Assembly: GCA_900660155.1 (NCBI GenBank)
Contig: CABFPE010000039.1
Location: 2,062,973 to 2,126,972 of the forward strand
Direction of reading: 5' to 3'
Source of the DNA: Hofstenia miamia
Taxonomy: Eukaryota > Xenacoelomorpha > Acoela > Hofsteniidae
DNA: 64,000 nucleotides
Position 1 is the stretch's first letter; every line of letters begins with the position of its first letter. A model generated the notes under the pieces. The model did no database searches, was not told the origin of the DNA, and worked only from the letters and a program-made list of their open reading frames with translations. Positions 12,513 to 24,100 of the stretch are shown here, piece after piece. The position numbers and the translations under genes were made by a program.

Positions 12513-13262
12513 TAAAAGAACTGCAAATATTATAATTCAATACGATGACCCAAAAGTAAATATGATATTTATTATTTAAATCCATCAGAAACATTTTTAC
12601 ATTCAAGCAGTACCAGAAACAGAAATATATTTAAGCGAGGCTCCTATCTGGTATATCGTTTTTTCGCATTTTTTACCTCACGGATTCCTTGTACATTATT
12701 CTTAAATATAAAGTGGTAGCCATTTGTTTTTCCTTACAGAATTTAGAAAATTTATAACAATTTTGAATGAAAGACTAATTTTTTCTACGAATGTGTTACC
12801 AATTCAGTCGAAAAATAAAATATGATGTGGATATTTTAAGGTGATAGATTTGAAAATAAATTTTAAAAAATTTTGAGAAACTTAAATGTAATTTTCATTT
12901 TCTAATCGAAGTTTCTCAATCTTGAAAAAATTTGGAATTTATCTCAAGATTTCTATCATCAACATGCCTTCAATTGTAAAAATCGACAAAATTCTTATTT
13001 AATATTTTAAAATTCATGATTTATTGACTGCCTTACCGAAAATATGTAAATATTTGAATTAATACAAACTATTGGGTTTTGATCACCGTCTTGCAGAATG
13101 ATTATTTTCTGGTTAAAGAAATTTTAAACAAATACAAGAATAACCGATTCGAGGAGAAAAAACTCAGAAATCATTAGCAATTTTACTGAACTTATTATTA
13201 CAGATAAATTTCTGGGAAAAATTGTCTCGGGGTTTTTCTTTATAAATAAATTTTTCATGGTT
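12513..13262. other. AT-rich DNA splitting the LINE
   Basis: Non-coding AT-rich sequence between the MITE and the upstream LINE half. No element ends were recognised except the hairpin at 12.1 kb. Confidence 0.4.
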
Positions 13263-13690
13263 TATAATTTACACTATTTTGGTTACACAAAAAAATTTTT
13301 GCTTGCCTAAATTTTGCATGAACGAGCCGCCACTGAATTCTAGAATCTTTTCAGTATCTATACTAGGAGTTCTAGGTTGTTTGGAATTCAAGTCATTCGA
13401 TATATTTGCAAACCTTTTGTTGATATCATTAGCCTCTTGGATGATGTATTGCGACCCATAATTTGATTTACAGTAGCCATCCATTTTTTATTTTTCATTG
13501 AAATACTTCTTTTAGTTTCTTTACAAATTCATTCCCAATTAATTTCTTTTCGTGGTCATTAAAATAGGATCATTATTCGTCAGTTTAACATTAGTGATTG
13601 GACATGCTCTGTCAATGCAATTCGTCATTGTGTGACAAAATAAGGCAGTCTCTTCATCAATATCCGGTCGTATGATTTGCTCAAATGCTT
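13263..13690 (-). mobile_element. LINE remnant, endonuclease-RT linker (upstream half of the split copy)
   Basis: The minus-strand frame includes ANDINKRFANISNDLNSKQP, the pre-RT block of CR1/Jockey-like ORF2. Just upstream it has fragments resembling D-x-A-C-P...N-D-P and the acidic linker that precedes it. Orientation and order agree with the segment at 11.60-12.10 kb. Confidence 0.55.
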
Positions 13691-13929
13691 TAAGTAATCA
13701 AATTAAAGAATTAGCCTTCATACAGATCTGCTTTTTGATTTGAAGCATTTTGATTCTTTGAAAATTGTAAATACTACATTCAAATATAATGTGCCTTTTT
13801 CTACATTTCAAAATTAATGTGTGTGATAACATTGTCATTTCCTTGGTGAATATTGATAGATGAAATTTTGCAATTGTGTGACCTTTGATATTGATTGACA
13901 ATGGCGTAACTGAAGTTCTTCATGTAAAT

Positions 13930-15955
13930 ATGAAACTAAACTGCTAGACATCTTATCGAGTGTTGCTAATTTTACACAGCTTGTAACTTTGCCTACTTAT
14001 TCTTCAGGGAATATTTTAGATGTCGTTCTATCCACAATGTCTGACACAATTGAAATGGATAGATGTGTATAAGAGACCGATGTCAACATGCTATCAGATC
14101 ATCATTTTGCTTTGGCTGATTATGTCTTAAATACAAATTCACAAACCAATCACTTCAGTGGAATTTCGAAATATTAGTTTACGCTAGGCAACTATCATGG
14201 CTTAAATGAACTTATCAAAAAATTTACTCTAGTGTTTTCCGATGATATTGATATCGTTTTTGATACGTGGTATTCTCAACTTTATGATGCGTTTGATATC
14301 ACTGTTCCAAAGAAAAGATCTAATACACAAATTTCCTCACTATTTTTTATCAAACACTGTGCATCAGTTAAATGAACTTAGTACATTATAACAGAAAAAT
14401 GAAAAAAAGCCTCTATCTACTTATGATTCCCAATTAGCCAAAGCTCAGCGTGAATTTCTAGACGTGCAGTTTAGACAAAATTTGTTTCTTTGAGTCGCTT
14501 AAAAATATAATAACAGGAAACGCCTTCAAGTTTCTCAGATGTATCTCAGAAGGAAGCAGCTTACCATCTTTCGTTACCTTTGATGACTTAATTGCACATT
14601 CTGACTAGGAAAGAGCTGAATTATTCAATGTATATTTTGCATCCACATTTTCCGAACTAGTGTCTTCTGATGTTTTTGTAAACACTTCCGACATTCTTGA
14701 TATAAATTTACATGATTTCTCTTTTACGGAGCATGACATATATAATGTGATTGTTATGCAAAGGTCGTCGTCCAGCTTGGCCTGTGATAGTTTTTCTTCT
14801 CTGGCTATTAAAAACACCCGTTGCTCAATAATTCCTCAGTTATACTTTCTCTTCAATCAGATAATTGACTATACTAGTTTCCCAACATCTTGGAAAACAG
14901 CATTTGTCACTCCAATCTTCAAATCAGGCATGAAGTCTAATGTCCTTAATTACCGCACAATAAGTATATTACCGAGAGTTTTCCTGGTTTTTGAAAGACT
15001 GCTCTTCCAATTTTTGTATCCTGAAATTCAGTCGAAGTTATCAGCAAATCAACATGGGTGTAGAAGTGGCTGTTCTACTGTGACAAATTTACTAACGTAC
15101 TTGGATGTCATTTATAACAACATTGATGCTGGGATGCCTTGCTGATTTATGAAAAATCTTTTCCCATCGCTTATTGATTATTTAATTAAGATTTTTAGTT
15201 TGGATAAATATCTAATTAGACTTTTTATCAGATATTTGTCAAATAGATTACAATGTGTAAACATTAATGGAACGATTTAGCAGCCAATTGAAGTTACTAG
15301 TGGCGTGCCCCAAGGCCGTGTTTTGGGGCCCTTGCTCTTCGGTTTTTATTGATGACCTTTCACAGTCGTGTAACTCAACATGTTCACTGTTTGCCGACGA
15401 CAGCAAAATACTATTTAGAAACCTCAAACACATCTGAAGTACAGAATGATGTACATGCATTTTTTGCTTTGGGGAAAAAAGTGGCACATGTGACATTTAA
15501 CTATACAAAATATGAAGCCTTTCTTTTAAGAAGTAGTATAAGCCACATCAATTATCCTGTTGTACAGCTTGAGAAAAGTCTTATTGATTCTATAGATTGT
15601 GTCAAAGATTTCCGTATATTTTTGGATTGTAACAAATTGGTCGAAACATTGCATAATTAGGCTAGAAAAAGCCGTCAAATGTCTTTGGTATATCCGAACT
15701 AACGTGCCCATTATAGCACGCAAGTTCAATCTATATAGAAGCTGCGTATTGTCAACATTACTTTATGCTTCGCAGGCGTGGCAGCCAAATCGAGGAATGC
15801 TTACCAAATTTGAGAAATTTCACAATCAATCCTTAAAATGGATAACTGGACTCTATGATGCCGACTATATTACACGCCTTAATGCGATTGCCGCTCTTCC
15901 TATATCGTATCACCTACAGCATCTGGATGTAACTTACTTTCATAAGCTTTAAACA
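13930..15955 (+). mobile_element. Decayed CR1-like LINE, endonuclease end through RT
   Basis: The plus strand shows, in order, NFTQLVTLPTYSSGNILDVV and MLSDHHFALADY (endonuclease end with SDH) near 14.0-14.1 kb. It then has WKTAFVTPIFKSG, NYRTISILP...FERLL and SANQHGCRSGCST (RT 1-2a) at 14.9-15.1 kb, TSGVPQGRVLGPLLFGFY (RT 4) at 15.3 kb, a degraded FADD region, and LSTLLYASQAW at 15.75 kb. The frame is interrupted repeatedly. The 5' UTR and most of the C-terminus and tail were not identified. Confidence 0.8.
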
Positions 15956-16744
15956 AAAACTATAATGTGTCGTTTTTAAAAGCTTAATTAAACATGCAGA
16001 TATATTTCTACTTAAAAAGTCATCGTCAGTTTTTTACAAATTTTTTTAATTAAAAACAAAAGATAAAAAAACAATCAAACTAATTATGAACATTGTTTTA
16101 AGATCGTATATATATCAAAGAACTCAGAAAAATATCAATAATTAAAGAAAAAGTTATATATATATATATATATATATATATTGGTTTTTCTAGTAGGCAA
16201 CTATCAAGATAAGGAGACGAGTTCTACTATATCTAATCATCTAATTAAGTGCGGACTAAATTTTGAAACAAAAATATTATATCAGACATCAAGACAAGTA
16301 ATTTAAAAATTATTGAGAGTATTTTGATAAAATCCTTGCAACCAAATTTGAACACAAAAGAAGACTATATTTATAAATTAAATTTGCCACTTTTTAAAAT
16401 TTAGAGAATTACAAAATTATAATTATAAAATCTAGTAAATTTAGAGGGGAATAATTTGTAAAATAATTTACGATAACTTTGTAAGTCGAAATATATCTGC
16501 ATGTTCTTATTAAGTTTAATCACTATAATGTTGATGTCTTTGACTGTTTCATTCCAGAACACTTCTGGTAGAACAAGGTCTGAAGCAGTATTTTTGTTCA
16601 AGCCTTGTATGGTTAGAAAGGCGCTTTGCTATGCAAACTATTTTACCAGAGTTGTTACCCTATTGAAATATCTGATTCGAAATTCTTGTTTAAATATTTT
16701 CGACAAGCGACATAATCTTCAATAGCTTTATTTGTTTGCATCAT
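15956..16744. other. AT-rich stretch with a (TA)n microsatellite
   Basis: No gene recognised. A TA dinucleotide run occupies 16155-16181. Confidence 0.6.
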
Positions 16745-17850
16745 GCATATGTACAAATAAGATATACATATTTACAAAAATGTACTAAGAACTTAGATAT
16801 ACATATACTACAAACTAACTACAATAATGAAAATTAAAATTCACACAGATATTTACAATTAAAATGGATTAAAAATAAGAAGTTTCGCTACAGTTTTAAC
16901 ATTTTAAGTATTCCGTTATTATTTTGTTCTGCTAATAAATTGTGTTTTAACAGTTTTTTAAATTCATTTATATTGCTGGCTTTCCTTACACTGATAGGTA
17001 AATCATTCCACAGTTTGCAAAATGTGGTTGTAAAAGAATTTTCCCAGTATTTGCTTCTTGGATGTATATTGTTTATGCACATGTTTGCACGGTGATTATA
17101 TTTTACATATTTCCTGGTTAGTGCCCTACTACTTGTTTTCAACTGCTTAAACATGTGTACTAAGCTGTTGTACTTGGTTATAGTAAATGGACGAAACAAT
17201 GATAATGTTTGCAGTTTTTTACTAACTTGATGTTTACTAATGGAAAACATGACACAGATTGACCAGTTAAACAATCTATTTATACGCTCATGCTCAGCCG
17301 TCTTAATATTGCTTAAAAGAATGCAAGCATATGTATATTGACTAACCACAAATGCATTGATTAACTCCTTACTCTGCTTAAACCGTTTTATTTGTTTTAG
17401 ATACTGTATTCCAAACGCCATCTTACGAACCTTGCTGTTTATGAAGTCTTTATAACAGAAGTTCTGATCTATTTCTACCCCTAAGTACTTTACTGATTTG
17501 CTGTTTTGGATTGATATACCGTCGGAAACTTTTAGACTTATGTCTTTAGCTATTGCTTCAGATCCACTTGGAGCGAAGATGATGAACTGAGTTTTTTGCG
17601 TATTCATTGTTAGCATGTTTTGGTTAAAGTAACTACAGATTTTGGTTAAAGTGTTCTGCAAATTTGTTGTGGCTATTATTGGACTCACATGTCTATGTAT
17701 GGCGCAAATGTCGTCTGCATATTGAATTAGTTCCGCGTCGACAATATATGTTGACAAATCGTTTATGTACAAATTGAAGAGAAGAGGACCAAGCACTGTA
17801 CCCTGTGGAACCCCTAACGTTGCATTGCATTGCATGACTACCTTTGTAGT
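16745..17850 (-). mobile_element. 5'-truncated LINE with a 315-residue open reading frame (RT palm to C-terminus)
   Basis: The minus-strand frame 17835-16888 is uninterrupted and starts inside the RT. It has LGVPQGTVLGPLLFNLYIND (motif 4), QYADDICAI (catalytic YADD), TQKTQFIIFAPS, VKYLGVEIDQNFCYKDF, and a C-terminal block NSFTTTFCKLWNDLPISVRK then FKKLLKHNLLAEQ. This is Jockey/CR1-group ORF2 missing the endonuclease and RT fingers. A 3' UTR of about 140 bp follows. The lack of stops suggests a rather recent insertion that was 5'-truncated on integration. It is related to the copy at 40.6-42.4 kb. Confidence 0.88.
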
Positions 17851-19541
17851 TGGTTGATTTAAAAGTTGAAGAATTATTTATTCAAAAAACTATTATATGA
17901 TTATTTCACCATAAAGTCAGCAACTTCAAATTTAAGGATATTATACTTACATTTTTTCATTTATTTCCATGCATTTTTATCTACGTTTTTGACAGTATTC
18001 CTTTGCTTTGTACCATATTAATATAAACTTTCAGTAATTGAGATGATATTTCGCTTTACTAAAAGTTCATAAACTGAACAAGCAAATATAAAATATAATT
18101 TTCATTATAACAATAGCGCTAATTGACGTAATATTCTTCTAAAATATGAAATGTGTTAATTGGAGTCTAATTCTTCAACGATAATGCAAACTTCACGTTA
18201 TAAAAATGTCTCTGAATATTTAACCGTGTGAACAAAATTGTTAGTTGTATATTATAAGACTTGACGTGATTTTTAGAGAACATTATAAATAAATTTTCGA
18301 AATTACAAAAACTTTATACGCCTTAAAATCTTTTAGTAATTGTTTCCTTAAAAACTAAATTAGATAGACTCAAATCCGCTTATAGCGGGAGCGTGAGTCC
18401 AAGGGAAACGAGTCTCCTCACTCATTTTGGTGACTAAACAATGGCAAATAAAATTGAATTAATTTCAATCCTACCACAGTCAAATAATCAACTTCAGCCA
18501 TTAGATATTAATTTAATGTTTTGTCTAAACATGAATTTGGCTCTGTGTTTCTTCTGTTTGGCTAGAAGTGTGGACAAAATATTTTGCTGATTAAAGGTTT
18601 TAGCATTGTGGAATATTTCTTGGAGAAATCGTACAAATAAAGAGTAAAGAGGACTTTCGTTCATCAAGTTCATACATTTCTATGAATAATAATATTCATG
18701 AAAATATTCCTCATAATTCAACATCAGAACAGCGAAACTAATCTGTTACAGCAACATTGGCTTTGAAAATAATTTTACCATCGCCCCCAACACATCTAAC
18801 CCATCACATACATGACCTCATCAAACATCTGCAACAAACGATACATTTGTTCCAATGAAATGCGAAATGAACAACGCCAAAAATAAGCCCTCAACGTAAA
18901 TTAAATCTAAATTCAATCTCACACAATAGTTCCAGTACCATTAATTTAGAGTACCTTTGCTGTTTCTGCTTGCCAACTAGAATGTTTCCGTCGCAGATTG
19001 GTTTGAATGTACATTATGCAAACAATTGATTTGTGAAGATTGCTTTAGCACAGAAACGTGTTTTGACTGTTGTGTAACTTTCGGGAATTTTTATACTTTG
19101 TATTACATAAATGCAACATTGTGTTACGTCCAATTCACCCCATTGCAATATGTTGATGTAAGGATGAGTTTTTTCCCTGTAATTAGTTTTTACAAAAATT
19201 ATGTTTGAAATGTTGCATGAAGTGCGGGCAAACACGTTAAACAAAAATAACATAAAAAATTTTATGCTGAAAATGCGGATTCGCAAGAAGGTGATACCTA
19301 ATTCACCTTAGTAAAACTCGTTCGTTTATAATAATAATTAGTTATATCTTTTTATATAATATATATTATATTACATTATACAAGCAATGCATGACTCATG
19401 CAGCATTAGTACTTAAGTTTGATTTCAGGTAAAAATCAGTCCGAATCACTCATTGACCATCGCATAAAATAAATAATGTCACGTGACTAAGATACTGGAA
19501 CCGTAATATAAAATGAAAAACTATCATTCGGTTATTAACAT
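17851..19541. other. AT-rich stretch
   Basis: No gene recognised. A GC-richer imperfect hairpin near 18370-18412 (GACTCA...CCGC / GCGG...TGAGTC) stands out, but it does not fold as a tRNA. Confidence 0.45.
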
Positions 19542-19559
19542 TCAAGTTTCAATCAACCA

Positions 19560-20300
19560 TAAAAAATAGTGTTGGATCAACTGTTGCAAAAATATAAAAT
19601 CAACTAATTTTGCTGATGACAATTCCGAAGTTGTTGGTGGTTTTTTCGATAAAAATGATAGAGCAGCTGAGATTATTGGCAGCTTAGAACAATTTAAAAA
19701 AAATTTGAAGATGTAGAAACATCCAAAGAAATTATCTATACCTGACACAATGCTAGAGATATCCCAGAAATCAATGAGATCAAGCGGACTTCATCTCTCA
19801 GGGTTCTAGGTATTGAATTTGATCCTAAGATGAATTTTAATACACATATTAGTAAAACCATAGCCTTTGCAACATCGACACTTTTCATTTTACTAAGACT
19901 AAAGCATGTGGGTTTTCATAAAGATGAACTGGAGATTCTGTATAACTCCTTAGTGCTAAGTAAAATCACTTATGGATGATCCATTTGGAAAGGGATTAAC
20001 TAGCAAAATGAGAAAAATGATAATCTGCAGAGAAAGGCCGTAAGATTTGGAATAATTGATAAATCCACCAGTATTGGAAAATATGGCAGATGCGAAGTTC
20101 TTCAAGAACGTAAATGATTCCGATTGTAAACATAATTTATGTTAATTCATGTCCGTTAGAACCAACTATGCAGAAAATAAATTTCGCAGCAGCCTGCGAC
20201 TGGTGGAGCATCAGTCAACTTATTCCCCCACAGACACTTGCGATTTTACTGAAGATTCATGATTTATGTTTTATATTATAAGTGGTAATCCATAATTCAA
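19560..20300 (+). mobile_element. Decayed CR1-like LINE C-terminal fragment
   Basis: Plus-strand frames give FADDNSEVVGGFF (RT motif 5, YADD variant), then SLRVLGIEFDPKMNFNTHIS and FILLRLKHVGFHKDELEILY, then REKAVRFGIIDK. This is the usual order of RT thumb and post-RT blocks in CR1-type ORF2. There are frame breaks and it is dead. A short tail with AATTCAATAAAAG near 20.3 kb may be the 3' end. Confidence 0.7.
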
Positions 20301-20807
20301 TAAAAGTTCTTATCTTTTTAATCTCATTTGAACTCCATGATGGTTTCCTCAAGAAAGCTTTTGGTGCTGATCTCACAAACTAATAGAAGCCAAAATTCGA
20401 AACCAGCAAAGGATAGAAAAATGTCTCCTCTAATTAACGTTTTGAAATCGCAAACCCTTGTCGGTGCCAAGATCTTTACCCACACGATTTGGGCAGTCTG
20501 TTTACAAAATATTTGTAGTTGTTTTTATCACCTTATACCTCCTTATTAAATGAACAATGGGTATGAGGAGAATTCTTTAAAAGAAATCGATTTTTCATTG
20601 AAAAGTATTTAGTATTCTCACACACATCAGGCGCATGAATCATTTTAGAACTCATGATCTTCCCCATCACATGGGATGTGTAATATGCAAGGACAAACGA
20701 GTCGAAATTTTGAAATAAAGCAAAGCCGATTAGGGTTAAAAATTTTTAGTAGTTCTAGCTGGCAAAGTTTCACTAGAATCAACATAAATATATTGAAGGA
20801 GAAAAAA
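20301..20807. other. Intergenic stretch downstream of the Slp gene
   Basis: A plus-strand open frame at 20328-20549 (SQTNRSQNSKPAKDRKMSP) is less AT-rich than its flanks but was not recognised. Nothing else was seen. Confidence 0.35.
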
Positions 20808-21036
20808 TTTATTGGATTTGCAAATTAACGTAGAAACTATTAAAACATTCTCAGATGTACTATATGAAGAACTTTAAGATGATTGTTAAATTTAAGGCAG
20901 AAAGGTTTCCTTAACTTGAAGCGTCAAAAATTGTTATCATACACATAGTACAAACCTACAAAAATAGCACCAAATGTGATCAATTTAAATAAAAAAGTTC
21001 ATTAAAAAACAGCGCGAATGCATCTGCGTTACTTCA
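20808..21036 (-). other. Probable 3' UTR of the Slp gene with poly(A) signal
   Basis: After the stop codon the minus strand becomes AT-rich and non-coding. The first canonical AATAAA on that strand is the complement of 20808-20813 (TTTATT), about 225 bases after the stop, which would make a short 3' UTR. No transcript data are available, so a longer UTR using a later signal is possible. Confidence 0.45.
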
Positions 21037-21188
21037 TTATCGACTTTTATGATTGGAAGGCAGCATATCTCTGCGTAGAGCTAGAACAGCACTAGCAGTT
21101 TCATCTGGATTATCAAGCATGGTTGACCACAAATCCACCTCCTCAACGGTTGCTTGCATCCATTCAACAATTTCATTCTCGTAACTCC
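21037..21188 (-). CDS. SYTL: Slp terminal coding exon (C2B end, stop codon TAA)
   Basis: Acceptor TTTTTTATTAG; two bases complete a split Gly, then 49 codons and TAA at 21037-21039. It encodes SYENEIVEWMQATVEEVDL, WSTMLDNPDETASAVLALR and a short basic tail RRDMLPSNHKSR. This matches the Slp C-terminal helix segment (V-x-W-M-x-S/A-T-x-E-E-V-x-L-W-x-x-M). The Trp commonly found in the last strand of family members (N-P-x-x-W) is not present; that position is within NPDETAS. Confidence 0.95.
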
Positions 21189-24100
21189 CTAATAAAAAAG
21201 TTAATTAATTTGAAATTATTAAGTTGAAGAATACAAACAACGTTCAAAGCAAACCTGTTCCCAAGGAAAAACGAACTCCACCAAGAAATTTATTACGGCC
21301 CAAAAGTGATTCCCACAGGGTGACCTCAACACAAGCCTGTTTTAACTGTGCAGTTGTTAAGCCAGCCCAAACAAATGTGTGATTAATTGCCAATGATTCA
21401 TTATGAACTTTGAAAGGCTTAGTTTTCTGTTTTCCAGATTTTGAGACATTGAGAGGTAGAAGATAACTAAATTTAACTATATGATCAACGTAATTAAAAA
21501 AACATGTGTATATTTACATGGTTGACATAAAAACGATAGTATTTTATTAAATGGAGTCACTACCTTTTGAGGTGTAAAGTGCGGGATCTATTTCGTGAGA
21601 TTGATTTTCCATCTATGTAAAACAGATTTCCAATTGTACAGGTAAGCTTACGAGATCGCGGTTTCAGTAATAAAGAACAACTCATTTCCCCACGCCGCTT
21701 TATAGCCGGTTGATGGGACGAACACTAAATCAGTGTATAATTAATGCACACATACATACTTTGAAGTTATCTACATATTTTTTTCAAACTAACATTACCG
21801 CGGCCAATAGTGGATAGCGTTATCTAGACATTCGAATACAAATCATTAATACCTTTATGTATTGGCTAGATTTCAAATATTTAAAAGGTAAATATCTAAA
21901 AATTCATCATTTGATTTTTAGATATAAATGTCGTTTTGGAGTTAGTGAAAGAAACTTAGTAAGTTATTAACCATATTATATAAACGTGAGTGTAATCAAT
22001 ATCAGGACCATTGCAACTTCGAAACATTAAGAATTGACAAAGTAAAAAACTTGGAAAATATAAAACTGAGATGGCCAAATCTATAATAAAATTGTTTTTG
22101 AAACACTTCGTCAGGTTATTGGTTACCCCGTTGATCACAATTAAAATGTCTCCCCATCAGAAAACCCTGCCTTCACTCTTGAATACAGCAGATGCATTGG
22201 AGGTTTTACACCAAAACAACGCAAGCCCAACGTCAAAAAGACAGTACACGTTATATCCAAGTCTGATCTCATTATTAGTATTGCCACCGAAGTGACTACG
22301 TGACTCACAAGGTTGTCGTGGGGAGCAGTTTTAACTCCCCCGATGGAAAAGCAATCCCACTCCATCTACCTGCCCATAATAAGAAAACAATGGTCTACCC
22401 ATCGCCACGCTGAAAAATAATAACGCGCTTCATATTAGAACAAAGCTAATAAAAAAATTAAATTCAAAAAAGCAATCTAAATGCCCTTTACCAATGAGAG
22501 GAAATTGCTGCCAAATAAAACTAAATAAATTCCGAACATCTTTACAATAATTTTTTCCTATGTTAAGCGTGGTATTATTGTTGAAAAATTACTCCATTCC
22601 GATCTGGATTTCAGTGTCCATTGCAAGTCTGAATATTACACTATAAATAGAATGAGCTGACACGTTAAAAATTTTTTAGAGACCAGTGATTGCCTTATTT
22701 TTAACAACATATAAAAAAATTGCATGGTAAATTTTGCTAACGCTCTGTCTTTGGAAAGCATTGTCTCCTTGGTTAAATGGATGTTTTGCATCTATTATGG
22801 TAATTACGATAATTACCACGGACGAATGAAATTTAAAAATGTATTAAACAGGCACCAGTGCGAGAAATAATACAGGAAATCGCAAACACATAATGGAAAT
22901 GAATGTAATGCAAAGGCAGTCAGTCGATGTTTACATACACCAGGAATTGATGGTAAAGCTATGTAAATATAGGGATGACGAAATGCTAAAATAGGTTTAT
23001 GAAAATTAGAAAATATAACCATGGGGCAAACAAGGAATTAAATTACTGTTTATGACCTTTCAAAACCAATGTTTATAGGATGATGACGCGTTCAGTTCAG
23101 AAGAGCACAGCTAATATCATTTAAAAAAAGACATGCGATAGTAAACATTTATTAGGTAAAGAATTTATAAATTTAGAGGTAAGTAATCCCAGCAATACCA
23201 GGAATGTATCTGAGCGAAATACTGCTTGTGGAGGAATTATCCTGCCATAACTGAACTAATTCAAGCAATTATGACTTTTAGTGATCTAGGTTTACAATAT
23301 GTTTTACAATGTTTATTGGCCAATCAATAAGTTGATAGTTTGGTGTAAACTTCTAAATATATTCGTACCAAAATGTGTGAATACACACTTTGCTTTTTGC
23401 AATATTTCACATACAATGCATATTCATGAAGGAATTTTTTAAGGTAACCCTTCACAGGGGCATTGGATTAAAACTAAATCCTTGATAAATGAATTTGACT
23501 TTGCAATACAAACATTGATTATACTAATAAAAATCAAATCTATAACGTTAAATAATATTTCAAAAATGGTTACCTATGCTTTTATGAAAATGTGTACTTC
23601 AAATTTTCTCTACGGAAAAGGATATATTCAAAATTGTGAATATTAGACATAAAAGTCATATCGTGACAAGCTGGTAATACCTTTGCAGGTATGCACTCCC
23701 CCATGAGGGCACGTACAAAATTATACTGTAACTGTACTCTAAGTTCTCACTAATACATACAGGGGTGGTTCCAAAAAATTTTGTTAAAAGGAGCATGCGC
23801 CCCTTAAGTTGTCTAAATGCATGTACCATCCATTTTGAACGCATTATAAATGTGTTGAAAAATAAACACGCGAAGAAAATAATATATTTTACATAATATA
23901 TTTTTTAAAATTTGCAAAGCGCTTCTGAATCCGCCATTTACATAGGCTAAATCATGGAAGCAAATTACTAGTTGCATAAAATAATTGTTAAACTTTCCTA
24001 ACTTGCGTTCAGAAATTTAAATGGGGATTTGCTTATTCAACTCAGTAAATGTCACTCTCTGAAAACATAAAAAACTCAGCGAGCTTGAAGGAGACTTGGA

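Noticed and set aside
18365-18415. Possible tRNA or structured RNA
   Set aside because: The hairpin is imperfect and lacks a cloverleaf, T-loop GTTCRA or anticodon arm.
21700-21712. TATA-like CTATAAA as an internal promoter for a C2B-only transcript
   Set aside because: It lies within the coding exon, encodes conserved residues in frame and is too close to the first ATG; no other promoter sign.
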